Assembly (NCBI GenBank): GCA_963793245.1
Contig: CAWBZG010000005.1
Location: 558,001 to 622,000, forward strand
DNA length: 64,000 bases
From: CAXBBB01 sp963793245
GTDB taxonomy: Bacteria > Bacteroidota > Rhodothermia > Rhodothermales > BA12
Direction: 5' to 3'
The position numbers and the translations under genes are program-made. The notes under the pieces are model-generated. The model had not been told where the DNA came from, made no database searches, and saw only the letters and a list, made by a program, of their open reading frames with translations. Below, in pieces: positions 8,189-16,722 of the stretch. The first letter of the stretch is position 1, and each line of letters begins with the position of its first letter.

Positions 8189-8274
8189 AAGCGGCGGTAT
8201 AAGCGAGTGGGAGACGAAAGGTACGGCGCCCACGCCCACGCGATCCGCGCTGTCCGATCAGCCGGCGGCGCGCT

Positions 8275-9285
8275 CTACTCGAACTGCGCGAACGACTCGG
8301 CGACGGCCTCGGTCACGCCCTGCCGCGCGAGTTCGGCGCCCGCCTGGATCATGCGCTCAATGGCGCGCGGCGTCGAACCGCCATGTCCGATGATGACGTT
8401 GCCCGATACGCCCAGCAGCGGCGCACCGCCGTAGTTCTCGTAGTTGAACGGGCGCTTGATCTCGGACAGCACACGTCCGACGAGTTGCTGCTCTTCGGCC
8501 CCCAATTTCATCCGCTGCATCGCCTGGGCTGCCATCTGAGGCAGCGCCGTCGTAATCGACTCGCCCAGTTTGAGTATTACGTTTCCGACGAAGCCATCGG
8601 CCACGATCACGTCGGCGGCGTGGTGCATGACGTCGCGCCCTTCGATATTTCCGGCGAAGCGGATGCCGTACGCCTCGCGCAGCAAGTCATAGGTTGCTTT
8701 CGCCTGGGCGTTGCCCTTGCCCGGCTCCTCGCCGATGTTGATCAGGCCAACGGTCGGCTTGTCGGCGCGCAGGATGCGCTCGGCGTAGATGCTGCCCATC
8801 CGACCGAACTGAACCAGGTATTCCGGCTTGCAGTCGACATTGGACCCGGCGTCGAGCAGGAGGGCCAATCCCTTGGTCGTCGGATAAAAACCGACCAGCG
8901 ACGGGCGGTCGACTCCGGGAATGCGCCCCAGAATGACGAGCGCTCCGGCCATGACCGCACCCGTATTGCCCGCGCTCACGAACGCGTCGGCGAGTTCGGC
9001 TTTGTGCGCTGCCAACCCCAGGTGAATCGACGAGCGGCGCTTGTTCTTGATCGCCGACGAGGGCGACTCGGCCATCTCGATCACGTCGGGCGCATCGTGG
9101 AGTTCGATGGGCAGCGTCTCGCCATTCAGCGCTCGGTCGAGCAGTGGGCGAATGCGATCGGCGGGGCCGAAGAGCAGAACGCGCAGATTGGCGCCACCCG
9201 AACGCGCGGCTTGAACGGCACCTTCTACGACGACGCCGGGCGCGTCATCGCCTCCCATAGCGTCTACGGCAACAGTGATGGGCAT
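8275..9285 (-). CDS. plsX: Phosphate acyltransferase PlsX
   Basis: Converts acyl-ACP to acyl-phosphate for phospholipid synthesis. 336 aa, the normal length, with the diagnostic N-terminus VAVDAMGGDDAPG (5-17) and conserved segments FVSAGNTGAVMAGA and ADGFVGNVILK. It lies between rpmF and fabH, the order found in many phyla, which links ribosome protein supply to membrane lipid synthesis. The start is unambiguous because the first Met precedes the conserved strand. Confidence 0.95.
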   Translation of the reverse strand: MPITVAVDAMGGDDAPGVVVEGAVQAARSGGANLRVLLFGPADRIRPLLDRALNGETLPIELHDAPDVIEMAESPSSAIKNKRRSSIHLGLAAHKAELADAFVSAGNTGAVMAGALVILGRIPGVDRPSLVGFYPTTKGLALLLDAGSNVDCKPEYLVQFGRMGSIYAERILRADKPTVGLINIGEEPGKGNAQAKATYDLLREAYGIRFAGNIEGRDVMHHAADVIVADGFVGNVILKLGESITTALPQMAAQAMQRMKLGAEEQQLVGRVLSEIKRPFNYENYGGAPLLGVSGNVIIGHGGSTPRAIERMIQAGAELARQGVTEAVAESFAQFE

Positions 9286-9407
9286 GGAGGGCGGTAGGAT
9301 CGGAGGGAGAGGTAGGAAATGCGAAACGCCGCGCGCAGCGGCTCCGCAGACTCAAAGCTACGGAACGCGCTGCACGCGGCGGAAGATCGGAGCGTCGACG
9401 AGGGCAC

Positions 9408-9620
9408 TCATCGACGCAGCCTCACGGTCACGCGACTTCGGCGACGTTCAAGCACCTGGCGACCGCGGTACGTACCACAGGCGATGCACGCGCGGTGCGT
9501 CTTGTGCTGGGCGCCGCAGTTCGGGCAAACCGTCAGCGTGGGAGCCTCGAGGCGGTTGTAGTACTGCGCGCGGCGGTGCGAGCGGCGGGCTTTGGACGAT
9601 TTGCGTTTCGGGTGGGCCAT
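9408..9620 (-). CDS. rpmF: 50S ribosomal protein L32
   Basis: A 70-aa ribosomal protein starting MAHPKRKSSKARR, a typical L32 N-terminus. It has four zinc-ligand cysteines (Cys32, Cys35, Cys45, Cys48), so this is the zinc-binding form. The last 12 residues are very Arg-rich and slightly longer than usual. It is in the expected DUF177-rpmF-plsX order. Confidence 0.95.
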   Translation of the reverse strand: MAHPKRKSSKARRSHRRAQYYNRLEAPTLTVCPNCGAQHKTHRACIACGTYRGRQVLERRRSRVTVRLRR

Positions 9621-9675
9621 TGCGGTGTGCCGGAATCCGGCGGATTAAGAGTCGAGTGGAGAGAAGAGTACGAGA

Positions 9676-10176
9676 TCAGTTCTCGTTTTTGCGGTCGAGC
9701 AGTGCTTGCCAGCGCGCGTCGACCACGTCGCCGTCGTCGTCTTTGAGCGCGCCGAACGTCGTCGGAATCTCGGCGTCTTCGGCACCGGGAGCGATGCGGC
9801 GCTGCGGAAGCGAGAGCATGAGCGTATCCCGGACGGGCGTCGTGAGGTCGAGCGAGGTTTGACCGGCGTCGAGCGGAAGCAGGTCATCGGTCGGTTCAGA
9901 ACCGGCGTCGATGGCGTGCGCAGCCGCGGACGAGAAAACGACCTCGTGCGTACCTTCCACATGCTCCTCGAAATCGACCATCGTGCGATCGCAAACGAGC
10001 GCGGCGATTGCCGAGGTGTCGAGCGTGACGTGCGCCTGATGATCGGATAGATCCAAGCGAACGTCGACCGTGATGTCGCGAAACGCCTGATCGCCCAAGT
10101 CGAGATCATCGGGCGACGGATGGAGCGTAAACGTGTGGACGCCCGGTGAGAGCGCGGAGATACGGAGATCAATCAT
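9676..10176 (-). CDS. DUF177 (YceD-like) protein upstream of rpmF
   Basis: A 166-aa cytoplasmic acidic protein. The start at 10176 (MIDLRISALSPGVHTF) matches DUF177 proteins; the frame extends to 10320 but the added part is Arg/Val-rich and unlike the family. The DUF177 core with LDLGDQAFRDITVDVRL and the acidic FEEHVEG segment is visible. The family, called YceD in E. coli and YlbN in Bacillus, is nearly always just upstream of rpmF. It is linked to large-subunit rRNA accumulation in plants and E. coli, but the molecular role is not settled. It is the first gene of the minus-strand lipid cluster. Confidence 0.85.
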   Translation of the reverse strand: MIDLRISALSPGVHTFTLHPSPDDLDLGDQAFRDITVDVRLDLSDHQAHVTLDTSAIAALVCDRTMVDFEEHVEGTHEVVFSSAAAHAIDAGSEPTDDLLPLDAGQTSLDLTTPVRDTLMLSLPQRRIAPGAEDAEIPTTFGALKDDDGDVVDARWQALLDRKNEN

Positions 10177-10535
10177 GGAGAGTCCTCGCGGGAATGTCGA
10201 AAGAACAAGACTGCGAAGATAACACGCGCCACACGAACCGACGAAGAAGAGAACCGCGATCCCCGTCAACTGTCGATGAAGCACGAGAGGTTTCCCGACA
10301 GAACGCGCCCCAACTGACACAGCAAGTACAATCCAGCAACGCTAACTCCCAACTGTCTCTCTATGAAATCGGGCAGACATGTCTTGCCAAACCAAAGGGG
10401 TCTGGGTTACCATTCTCATAACGCTTCGGAAACATGCGTGAAGGTGCTCGGGCAGCCCACTTGGTGCCGTAGGTTCACGTCCCTTTTCTCCGAAGCACAC
10501 ACCCGAGGAGACGCCACCGAAGCGGCGCCCCCACC

Positions 10536-10544
10536 TGTGTATAA
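10536..10544 (-). promoter_or_regulatory. DnaA box 1 (within inverted repeat)
   Basis: TGTGTATAA is the exact reverse complement of TTATACACA, a perfect TTATNCACA box. The arms CCACCTGT and ACAGGTGG flank it, so the box is at the centre of a hairpin-capable palindrome. Confidence 0.7.
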
Positions 10545-10756
10545 CAGGTGGACAAGCACAACACCTGCGCACAAACACTCTCTGGGCACTATCGCCGAGC
10601 CGCCCCTAACTCAGCGCGCCCACCCAACTCATTCGCCCCTAAGTTCAACAGATACATGGTTTCGCACTCGTCCACACCCTTCCTCTCTTCTACCCCCGCC
10701 TCTACCAAAGGCGCCCAGAAGGGACGGATTGCGCATGGTGGACATGTGGAATCGGC

Positions 10757-10765
10757 TGTGGATAA
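10757..10765 (-). promoter_or_regulatory. DnaA box 2
   Basis: TGTGGATAA is the exact reverse complement of TTATCCACA, the highest-affinity DnaA box. It lies 72 bases upstream of the dnaA start, suited to origin function and/or dnaA autoregulation. Confidence 0.75.
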
Positions 10766-10837
10766 CGCCTCGGCCTGCTGACGCACTTCTCTCCGTCTCG
10801 TCAGTAGTACCGCCCACCCCGAGCGCGCCCTCACCTT

Positions 10838-12559
10838 ATGTATCAATCGGCAGAAGAAGCCTGGAAAGCCTGTCTCGACCTGATCGAGTCGAACGTGCGT
10901 CCAACAGGTTTCCGCACGTGGTTTCTCCCGACCAAGGGGCACTCGTTGGAGCAGGTCGGCGAGGTGACCAAGCTCACCATTGAGGTGCCGAGCCATTTCT
11001 ATTACGAGTGGATCGAGAGTCAGTACCAGCACCTGCTGCGCAAGTCGGTGCAACACGTCTTGGGCGACGGCGGACGCCTTTACTACAAAGTATGTGTAGC
11101 TCAAGGCGACAATGGACGCGCCGGTGCGACGGTCAATCTGCCGACCCAGCCGCAGCACCCGACCGACCATCCGCAGCAGCGCCCGGCTCGACCGCAGGAT
11201 CATCAACTGCCCCGACATACCAGCCAGCAGCCACCGCATTTCTCGGCGCCCCAGGACAACCTGCACTCCTCGCCGCCTCCTCAGCAGCATCGCCCTCCCG
11301 CTCCCAGACCTGGGTACGATCAGCACCAGCGTCCGTATTCGGACGTCCCAGGCCAGCCACGCCCCGGCCCGGCCCGACCTGTCGGCAGACCGCAGCGCTC
11401 GTACGGCGCTCAGCCCCAACGTCCGCTCGGCGATGCGCCCGTCGGTGGCGAGACACCGCGCCTGCGTCGCAAACCCGCGCCGCCAGCGACGCCGTTCGCA
11501 CTACCCGGCATCGAGCGCCATCGCCTCGAACCCAACCTCAACCCACGCTACCAACTCGACCGCTTCGTCGGCGGCGACAGCAACGCGGTCGCTCTGTCGA
11601 CGGCTCAGGCCATCGCCGACAAACCGGGCAACACGTCGTTCAACCCGCTCCTGCTCTACGGCGGCGTCGGGCTGGGCAAGACGCACCTGATGCAGGCCAT
11701 CGGCAACCACATCTTGCAGACGCGCCCTGAACTCGTCGTGCGCTACATCACGAGCGACGACTTCACCAACGAGTTCGTCGCCGCCATCCGCGAGAACAAA
11801 GGCAACGAGTTCTCGATGACGTATCGCTCGGTCGACGTGCTGCTCGTGGACGACGTGCAGTTCCTGGCGACGCGCGAGAAGACCCAGGACGAGTTCTTTC
11901 ACCTGTTCAACAAGCTCTATCAGGACGGCAAGCAGATCGTGCTCACGTCCGATCAGGCACCGCGCGAAGTCAAAGGCGTCGAGCAGCGCTTGGTATCGCG
12001 GTTTGCGTGGGGCGTCGTGCTTGAGGTACGTCCGCCCGGCTTCGAGACGCGCATGGCGATTTTGCAGCGCAAGGCCGAGGACGAAGGGCTAGACGTGTCG
12101 CCCGAGATCATCGAGTTCATCGCACACAACATCACCAGCAACGTCCGCGAGTTGGAAGGCGCCATGATTCGCCTGCTCGCCAGAGCCGGTAGTGTCGGCC
12201 AGGAGTTGACGTTACCGATGGCAAAGGAAGCCTTGCGCGACCTGATCCAGAACGCGCCAACGCACCTCACAATCGACGAGATCATGCAGGTCGTCAGCGA
12301 GGAGACGGGCGTATCGGTCGAGCAGATGTGCCACAAAACGCGCCGAAGCGATCCCGTCCGCGCCCGCCAGCTTGCGATGCACCTGTGCAAGAAGTACACG
12401 TCGCACAGCCTGAAGAAAATCGGCGTCCACTTCGGCGGGCGCGACCACTCGACGGTCATCCACGCGCTCCGCAAAGTCGAAGACACTGCAGACGTAGACC
12501 CCGACTACCGCGCCACGCTCGACGCGCTCGAACGCAAGGTCGAACTGCGCCGCCGCTAG
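10838..12559 (+). CDS. dnaA: Chromosomal replication initiator protein DnaA
   Basis: Initiator ATPase that binds DnaA boxes and opens the origin. It is 573 aa, longer than the usual 440-470. The extra length is in the linker (domain II, about residues 92-225), which is extremely Pro/Gln/His/Arg-rich and surely disordered. Domain I (1-90) contains WFLPTKG. The AAA+ domain has Walker A GGVGLGKT (275-282) and Walker B LLVDDVQFL. Domain IV carries the DNA-binding signature GGRDHSTVIHAL. The start MYQSAEEAW follows directly on the candidate origin. dnaN follows after 222 bases. Confidence 0.97.
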   Translation: MYQSAEEAWKACLDLIESNVRPTGFRTWFLPTKGHSLEQVGEVTKLTIEVPSHFYYEWIESQYQHLLRKSVQHVLGDGGRLYYKVCVAQGDNGRAGATVNLPTQPQHPTDHPQQRPARPQDHQLPRHTSQQPPHFSAPQDNLHSSPPPQQHRPPAPRPGYDQHQRPYSDVPGQPRPGPARPVGRPQRSYGAQPQRPLGDAPVGGETPRLRRKPAPPATPFALPGIERHRLEPNLNPRYQLDRFVGGDSNAVALSTAQAIADKPGNTSFNPLLLYGGVGLGKTHLMQAIGNHILQTRPELVVRYITSDDFTNEFVAAIRENKGNEFSMTYRSVDVLLVDDVQFLATREKTQDEFFHLFNKLYQDGKQIVLTSDQAPREVKGVEQRLVSRFAWGVVLEVRPPGFETRMAILQRKAEDEGLDVSPEIIEFIAHNITSNVRELEGAMIRLLARAGSVGQELTLPMAKEALRDLIQNAPTHLTIDEIMQVVSEETGVSVEQMCHKTRRSDPVRARQLAMHLCKKYTSHSLKKIGVHFGGRDHSTVIHALRKVEDTADVDPDYRATLDALERKVELRRR

Positions 12560-12781
12560 GCCTCGGTTAGCCGGTTAGGATGAGTGCGTTTCACATCTCT
12601 CGCCCTTAACTACTTCTCAAGCCACATCTCGTCCCAGACTCCCCGTTGCCTGAGTCAATCGACAGACGGTTAAGAACTCATCGTTGTTAGGCTCTGGGAT
12701 TCCTATCCTCCGAAACCCCGAGCGCCGCTCATTCGTCGTTACCGACACCGCTTTCTTCTCGCCGCCGCACCCCGCCCGCTC

Positions 12782-13906
12782 ATGACCTTCTCCGCTTCCA
12801 GCGCCGACCTGCTGCGCGCGCTCACGACCGTCGGCGGTGCGCTTTCGGGCAAGCCGACGATGCCGATCCTCGAATCGATTCTGTTCGAGCGTGACGAAAA
12901 CAACCTGCGTCTGAGCGCTACCGACCTGGAGATTTCCATCGTCCAGTCGATTCCGGTAGATTTCGATGGCGACGAAGGACCGGCACGGATCGCGGTCCCC
13001 GCTCGCCGGCTGCTCGACACGCTGCGTGCGCTACCCGATCTGCCGATCACGTTTGCCGTCGCCCAAGACTTCGGCGTGACGATTCGGACCGATCAGGGCC
13101 GCTACAAAATGGCCGGATTCGACGGTGGCGATTATCCCGAGATTCCGCGCGTCGAGGGCGAGACAAGCGTGCAGACGCAGGGCGAGTTGATCAAGCGCGC
13201 CATCCAGAAGGCTAGCTTCGCCGTCAGCAAGGACGCGCTGCGGCCCGCGATGATGGGCATCTACTTCCAGATCGGAGCCGACGGTGGAAAAGCCGTCGCC
13301 ACGGACGGGCACCGCTTGGTCCGCCTCAACATGGAAGAGTTGACCGCCGATGAGCAAACCGACTTCATCGTCCCAGAAAAGGCGCTCAGCCTGACCGCCC
13401 GCGTCGCCAGCGACGGTCCCTGCACGCTGAGCGTGTCGGGCGGATACGTCGGCTTCACGTTCGAGAACGCCCGCGTCGTCGCGCGCATGATCGAGGAGTC
13501 GTATCCCAACTACCAGGCCGTCATCCCGATGGAGAACGACCGCACTGCGACGGTCAACCGCCAAAGCCTGCTCGCCGCCGTCAAGCGCGTCGGCCTCTAC
13601 GCCTCGGCCACACTCAAGCAGCTTCGCCTGACGCTGACGACCGACCAAATCCAAGTCGCCGCAGAAGACGTCGACCGTTCGAGCGAAGCCAAAGAAACCG
13701 TCTTGGCCGACTTCTCGGGCGAGGAGATGACGATCGGCTTCAACGCCGACTACCTGACCGAAGTCCTGAGCAACGTCGACGCCGAGGACGTGGTGATCGC
13801 GCTTTCGTCGCCCAATCGCGCGGCCATCGTGACGCCGGGCGAGCAGCACGCGGGCGAAGATCTGCTGATGCTGATCATGCCGGTCATGCTCAACACGTAC
13901 GCCTGA
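12782..13906 (+). CDS. dnaN: DNA polymerase III subunit beta (sliding clamp)
   Basis: Ring-shaped processivity clamp, 374 aa, the normal length. Three repeated clamp folds can be followed. GKPTMPILESILFE opens the first domain, KDALRPAMMGIYF the second, and the end LLMLIMPVML is a variant of the family's C-terminal hydrophobic-cleft segment (usually ...PMR/L). dnaA-dnaN order is the common origin arrangement. The 222-base gap from dnaA holds no gene or DnaA box that I can see and probably carries a dnaN promoter. A hairpin terminator follows the stop. Confidence 0.96.
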   Translation: MTFSASSADLLRALTTVGGALSGKPTMPILESILFERDENNLRLSATDLEISIVQSIPVDFDGDEGPARIAVPARRLLDTLRALPDLPITFAVAQDFGVTIRTDQGRYKMAGFDGGDYPEIPRVEGETSVQTQGELIKRAIQKASFAVSKDALRPAMMGIYFQIGADGGKAVATDGHRLVRLNMEELTADEQTDFIVPEKALSLTARVASDGPCTLSVSGGYVGFTFENARVVARMIEESYPNYQAVIPMENDRTATVNRQSLLAAVKRVGLYASATLKQLRLTLTTDQIQVAAEDVDRSSEAKETVLADFSGEEMTIGFNADYLTEVLSNVDAEDVVIALSSPNRAAIVTPGEQHAGEDLLMLIMPVMLNTYA

Positions 13907-13928
13907 GCTACCCACTCTAACCTGTTCC

Positions 13929-13965
13929 AAACGGGAGAGTCGACGCGGTTCGGCTCTCCCGTTTT
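13929..13965 (+). terminator. Rho-independent terminator after dnaN
   Basis: AAACGGGAGAG (13929-13939) pairs with CTCTCCCGTTT (13954-13964), a 14-base loop between them and a TTTTT tail. It lies 22 bases past the dnaN stop. Confidence 0.85.
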
Positions 13966-14138
13966 TCGTTGATGCAATGAGAGATAGTGGATGACAGGAG
14001 TGCGCACGGCTTTCCGAAACGGTGAGAGTGGTAGGCGGAAAGAATGTCCGTTCGGCGATGCCGGATCAGCGTCAGGGGCGGCTCAGAGGCTTGGCACGGA
14101 CCTCGCCTATCGACGGGTAGCCCATCGTGCTGCCCCCT

Positions 14139-15503
14139 ATGAACGTCAAAACCATCACCGGCCCTTCCATCGCATCGGCGCTCAACGAGGCGCGGGCGCT
14201 GTATGGCGATCAGGTCGTCCTGCTCGAATCGAACGGACCTTCGGGCGACCGTCCAGCACGCATCTCCGTGCTCGCGGATCGCGCCGTTGCCGAGCGGCCT
14301 GTTGCTCACGTAGAAACGGCGGCGTCCCCCTATGGACGCGCACGCATCGACCTGACGGCGGACGATGGCCGCGGCGACAGTGGCGATGGTGCAGATCTCC
14401 GCCGCGCGCTCGAAACGCTGCGTGCACGAGCCGGAGCGCCCGATATGGAGCAACCACTGCGTGCGTTGCCTGCCCGCAACACTCCGTCTCCGCGTCGCGA
14501 ATCGGTGCAACCCCAAACGCCAGGACGCGGACGATTACACGCACCGATTGGCGCTCGCCCGGAGCGAACTCACGTTGCCGTCGCCGCGCCTGCTGCTGTC
14601 GAAACGATTACGACAGACGCCATCGCCCAGGCTCTGGAAACCCACTTAGCGCCGCTACTCGACCGAATCGCCGGGCTGGAACGTCGGTTGCATGGGGCCG
14701 CTATCGGAGCCGCTCATGCGTTTGCGGCGCATCCGCTGTATGCCGGACTGCTGAGCCAGGGAATGCGGCCCCAGACGGCGATGTCGCTGTTCAACGGACT
14801 GGCCGACAAAGGCTTCTCGTCGGACACTCCCGAGACCGACTTGCGCTGGGCGCTGGCCCAAGAACTGCGCAAGCGACTGGAGCCGACGACGCCGTCGCGC
14901 GCTGTTGGGACTCAGGTGTTCTGCGGGCCGAGCGGCAGCGGCAAGACCTCGCTGATCCTCAAACTGGCGCTCCACTCCAGCTTCTACGGTCGCCGGTCGA
15001 CCGGCATTCTGGTCGTCCTGCCCGAAGACGATGCGGCCCAGGCGTTCCACAACCCCATCGACGTGTATCGGCGGCATGGGCTGGCGGTTCAGAGCGTCCA
15101 GCATCCGAGCGAGATGCCCGACGCGCTCGACCGGATGCGTGCGTTCGACCAGATCCTGATCGACACGCCGCCGCTGCCGCGCAAGCACGATGCGATGGCC
15201 GGGCACCTGCGCAGACTCAAAGGTCTCATCGACCCGATCATGCCGTTGCAGGTGACGTTCGTCTACTCGGCAGCCGACGCGCTCGATGGTGTGCGTGAGC
15301 GCCTGTTCGACGGGTTGCCGCTGACGCCTGACGCCGTCGCCCTGACGCACCTGGACGAGACGACCGGCTGGGGCAGACTCGCCGACTGGCTGCTCGCGCT
15401 CGAACGCCCCGTCCCCTACGTCAGCTGCGGCCCGCGCACGCCGGACGATCTCTATGGCTACTCGCCGACGTGGTTCGTCGAGGAGATGATGCAACTCCGA
15501 TGA
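14139..15503 (+). CDS. flhF: Flagellar biosynthesis GTPase FlhF-like
   Basis: An SRP-type GTPase that in other bacteria places the flagellum. It is 454 aa from the ATG at 14139 (MNVKTITGPSIASALNEARALYG, a characteristic FlhF N-terminus). Residues 55-160 are a low-complexity linker. A helical N domain (about 160-250) precedes the G domain with P-loop GPSGSGKT (263-270) and DQILIDTPPLP as the DxxG-like segment. The G domain is divergent: the usual GPTGVGKTTT is changed and the TKLDE motif reads THLDET. It overlaps flhG by 4 bases (ATGA). Alternative: another SRP GTPase homologue, but flhG and fliA next door favour FlhF. Confidence 0.82.
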   Translation: MNVKTITGPSIASALNEARALYGDQVVLLESNGPSGDRPARISVLADRAVAERPVAHVETAASPYGRARIDLTADDGRGDSGDGADLRRALETLRARAGAPDMEQPLRALPARNTPSPRRESVQPQTPGRGRLHAPIGARPERTHVAVAAPAAVETITTDAIAQALETHLAPLLDRIAGLERRLHGAAIGAAHAFAAHPLYAGLLSQGMRPQTAMSLFNGLADKGFSSDTPETDLRWALAQELRKRLEPTTPSRAVGTQVFCGPSGSGKTSLILKLALHSSFYGRRSTGILVVLPEDDAAQAFHNPIDVYRRHGLAVQSVQHPSEMPDALDRMRAFDQILIDTPPLPRKHDAMAGHLRRLKGLIDPIMPLQVTFVYSAADALDGVRERLFDGLPLTPDAVALTHLDETTGWGRLADWLLALERPVPYVSCGPRTPDDLYGYSPTWFVEEMMQLR

Positions 15504-16291
15504 CCGATTACTCACCCGCTCCCGCCACCGTCATCGCGCTCGTTTCGGGCAAGGGCGGCGTCGGCAAAAGCGTCGTCACCGCCAACCTCGCGCACACGCT
15601 CGCGCAGGGAGGCGCACGCACCGCCGTCGTCGACGCCGACGCCGGGCAGGGCGCCCAAGGCATCCTGTTCAACCACACGCCTGCGGGCGACGTGCTCGAA
15701 TGGTCCGAAGGTCGCGCCCACGCCGAGGACGTAACGCAACGCACGCCGGGCGGCGTCACGCTCGTCCAGGCCGCCAGCCACGCCATCGCCGACGTTCCGC
15801 AGTCGCTGTACGACGGACTGGACGACGCACTCGGAGCGCTCAAATCGTCGCACGACTTCGTCCTGATCGACGCGCCTGCTGGGACCGATGGATTGGTCCG
15901 CTGGGCGCTCGACCGCGCCGACCTCGGCGTGCTGGTCGTCGTCGGTGAGCCGACCGCCATCGCCGACGCGTACCGACTGGCCCGGCTCGTGTGGACGCTC
16001 GACCCCGGCTATCCGATGGGCCAGATCGTCACGTTCGCCGACGACGCCGCCGATGCCGAGAGCGTCGCCGAGCGCTTCGCCCAGGTCACGACCGACCTGA
16101 TCGGCCAGGCGCCTGCCTACCTGGGCTACGTGCCCTTCGCGCAATCCATCCGGCGATCCGTGCGCGAGCAGCGACTGGCCGTCACGAGCGACGCCCGCAT
16201 CGGGACCGCCTTCGCCCTACTCGCCGCCGTCCTCCAGGCCGGACGCACGCCCGCTTCCATGGCCCCCGACCTGACACGCGGCTCCAACTGA
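15500..16291 (+). CDS. flhG: MinD/ParA-family ATPase FlhG-like
   Basis: A 263-aa deviant-Walker ATPase. The P-loop GKGGVGKS is at residues 17-24, followed by VVDADAGQGAQGILF, where FlhG/MinD proteins usually have DADxGxAN, and later LIDAPAGTDGLVRWAL. It starts within the flhF stop codon (ATGA overlap), so the two are translationally coupled. In known systems FlhG works with FlhF to set flagellar number and position. MinD itself is a less likely reading, given the lack of minC/minE and the following fliA. Confidence 0.82.
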   Translation: MTDYSPAPATVIALVSGKGGVGKSVVTANLAHTLAQGGARTAVVDADAGQGAQGILFNHTPAGDVLEWSEGRAHAEDVTQRTPGGVTLVQAASHAIADVPQSLYDGLDDALGALKSSHDFVLIDAPAGTDGLVRWALDRADLGVLVVVGEPTAIADAYRLARLVWTLDPGYPMGQIVTFADDAADAESVAERFAQVTTDLIGQAPAYLGYVPFAQSIRRSVREQRLAVTSDARIGTAFALLAAVLQAGRTPASMAPDLTRGSN

Positions 16292-16307
16292 TCTCCTACT
16301 CTCCATC

Positions 16308-16688
16308 ATGTCCCAAACTGCTACCAAAACGCTCGAAGCGCCGACGCTTTCGCCTGTCATTCCAGCCCTGATCGCTCAGATCAGCCTGACCGTCGCCCTG
16401 CTGCTGTTCATTCGCGACCTGTGGATGCTCGCCCCGCTGGATCACGCGCTGATGACGGCAGGTGGAGTCGGCACCTTGCTCTACGCGGCGCTGATGGGTG
16501 CCTACGTAGTCGCCAAACGCGCGATGATTCACACGCCGCCTACGGAAAAGAAAGCGTCAGCCGACGCTCTAGAGACTGCGTCTGCCCCTGCCACCGCAGC
16601 AAAACCAGGCCAACCGACCCCATCCCGTGAGCCAGTCGCCCACGCATCCGCGCCTGCCGCGTTACCCGCGCCTCCGGTTCCTGCCTAA
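16308..16688 (+). CDS. Two-TM membrane protein in the flhF-flhG-fliA cluster
   Basis: A 126-aa protein that I do not recognise. After about 20 polar residues there are two hydrophobic helices (about 22-42 and 48-70) separated by a short turn. Then comes a Pro/Ala-rich tail (about 80-126) that may be periplasmic or cytoplasmic. It begins 16 bases after flhG and ends 34 bases before fliA on the same strand, so it belongs to the same operon. A role in flagellar control is only a guess from position. Confidence 0.7.
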   Translation: MSQTATKTLEAPTLSPVIPALIAQISLTVALLLFIRDLWMLAPLDHALMTAGGVGTLLYAALMGAYVVAKRAMIHTPPTEKKASADALETASAPATAAKPGQPTPSREPVAHASAPAALPAPPVPA

Positions 16689-16722
16689 TTGCCGCCGCGC
16701 GATCCGATAGCCCCGACCGACC

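Larger units (their letters stand above)
10177..10837. other. Candidate replication origin (oriC) region upstream of dnaA
   Basis: A 661-base gene-free stretch between the divergent DUF177 gene and dnaA. It holds two perfect DnaA boxes in the TGTGNATAA orientation: 10536-10544 (TGTGTATAA) and 10757-10765 (TGTGGATAA). The first sits inside an inverted repeat (CCACCTGT...ACAGGTGG). T-rich and C-rich tracts lie at about 10600-10720. I see no coding frame with normal codon use, so the long frames here look accidental. Promoters for dnaA and for the divergent operon must also lie here. Confidence 0.65.

Noticed and set aside
10363..10983. A 206-aa plus-strand frame upstream of and into dnaA
   Set aside because: It lies in the candidate origin, overlaps the dnaA start and has a Pro/Ser/Thr/Arg composition typical of chance frames.
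13991..15298. A 435-aa frame overlapping flhF
   Set aside because: It is very Arg/Ala-rich without domain signal, and the overlapping frame has the FlhF N-terminus and P-loop.
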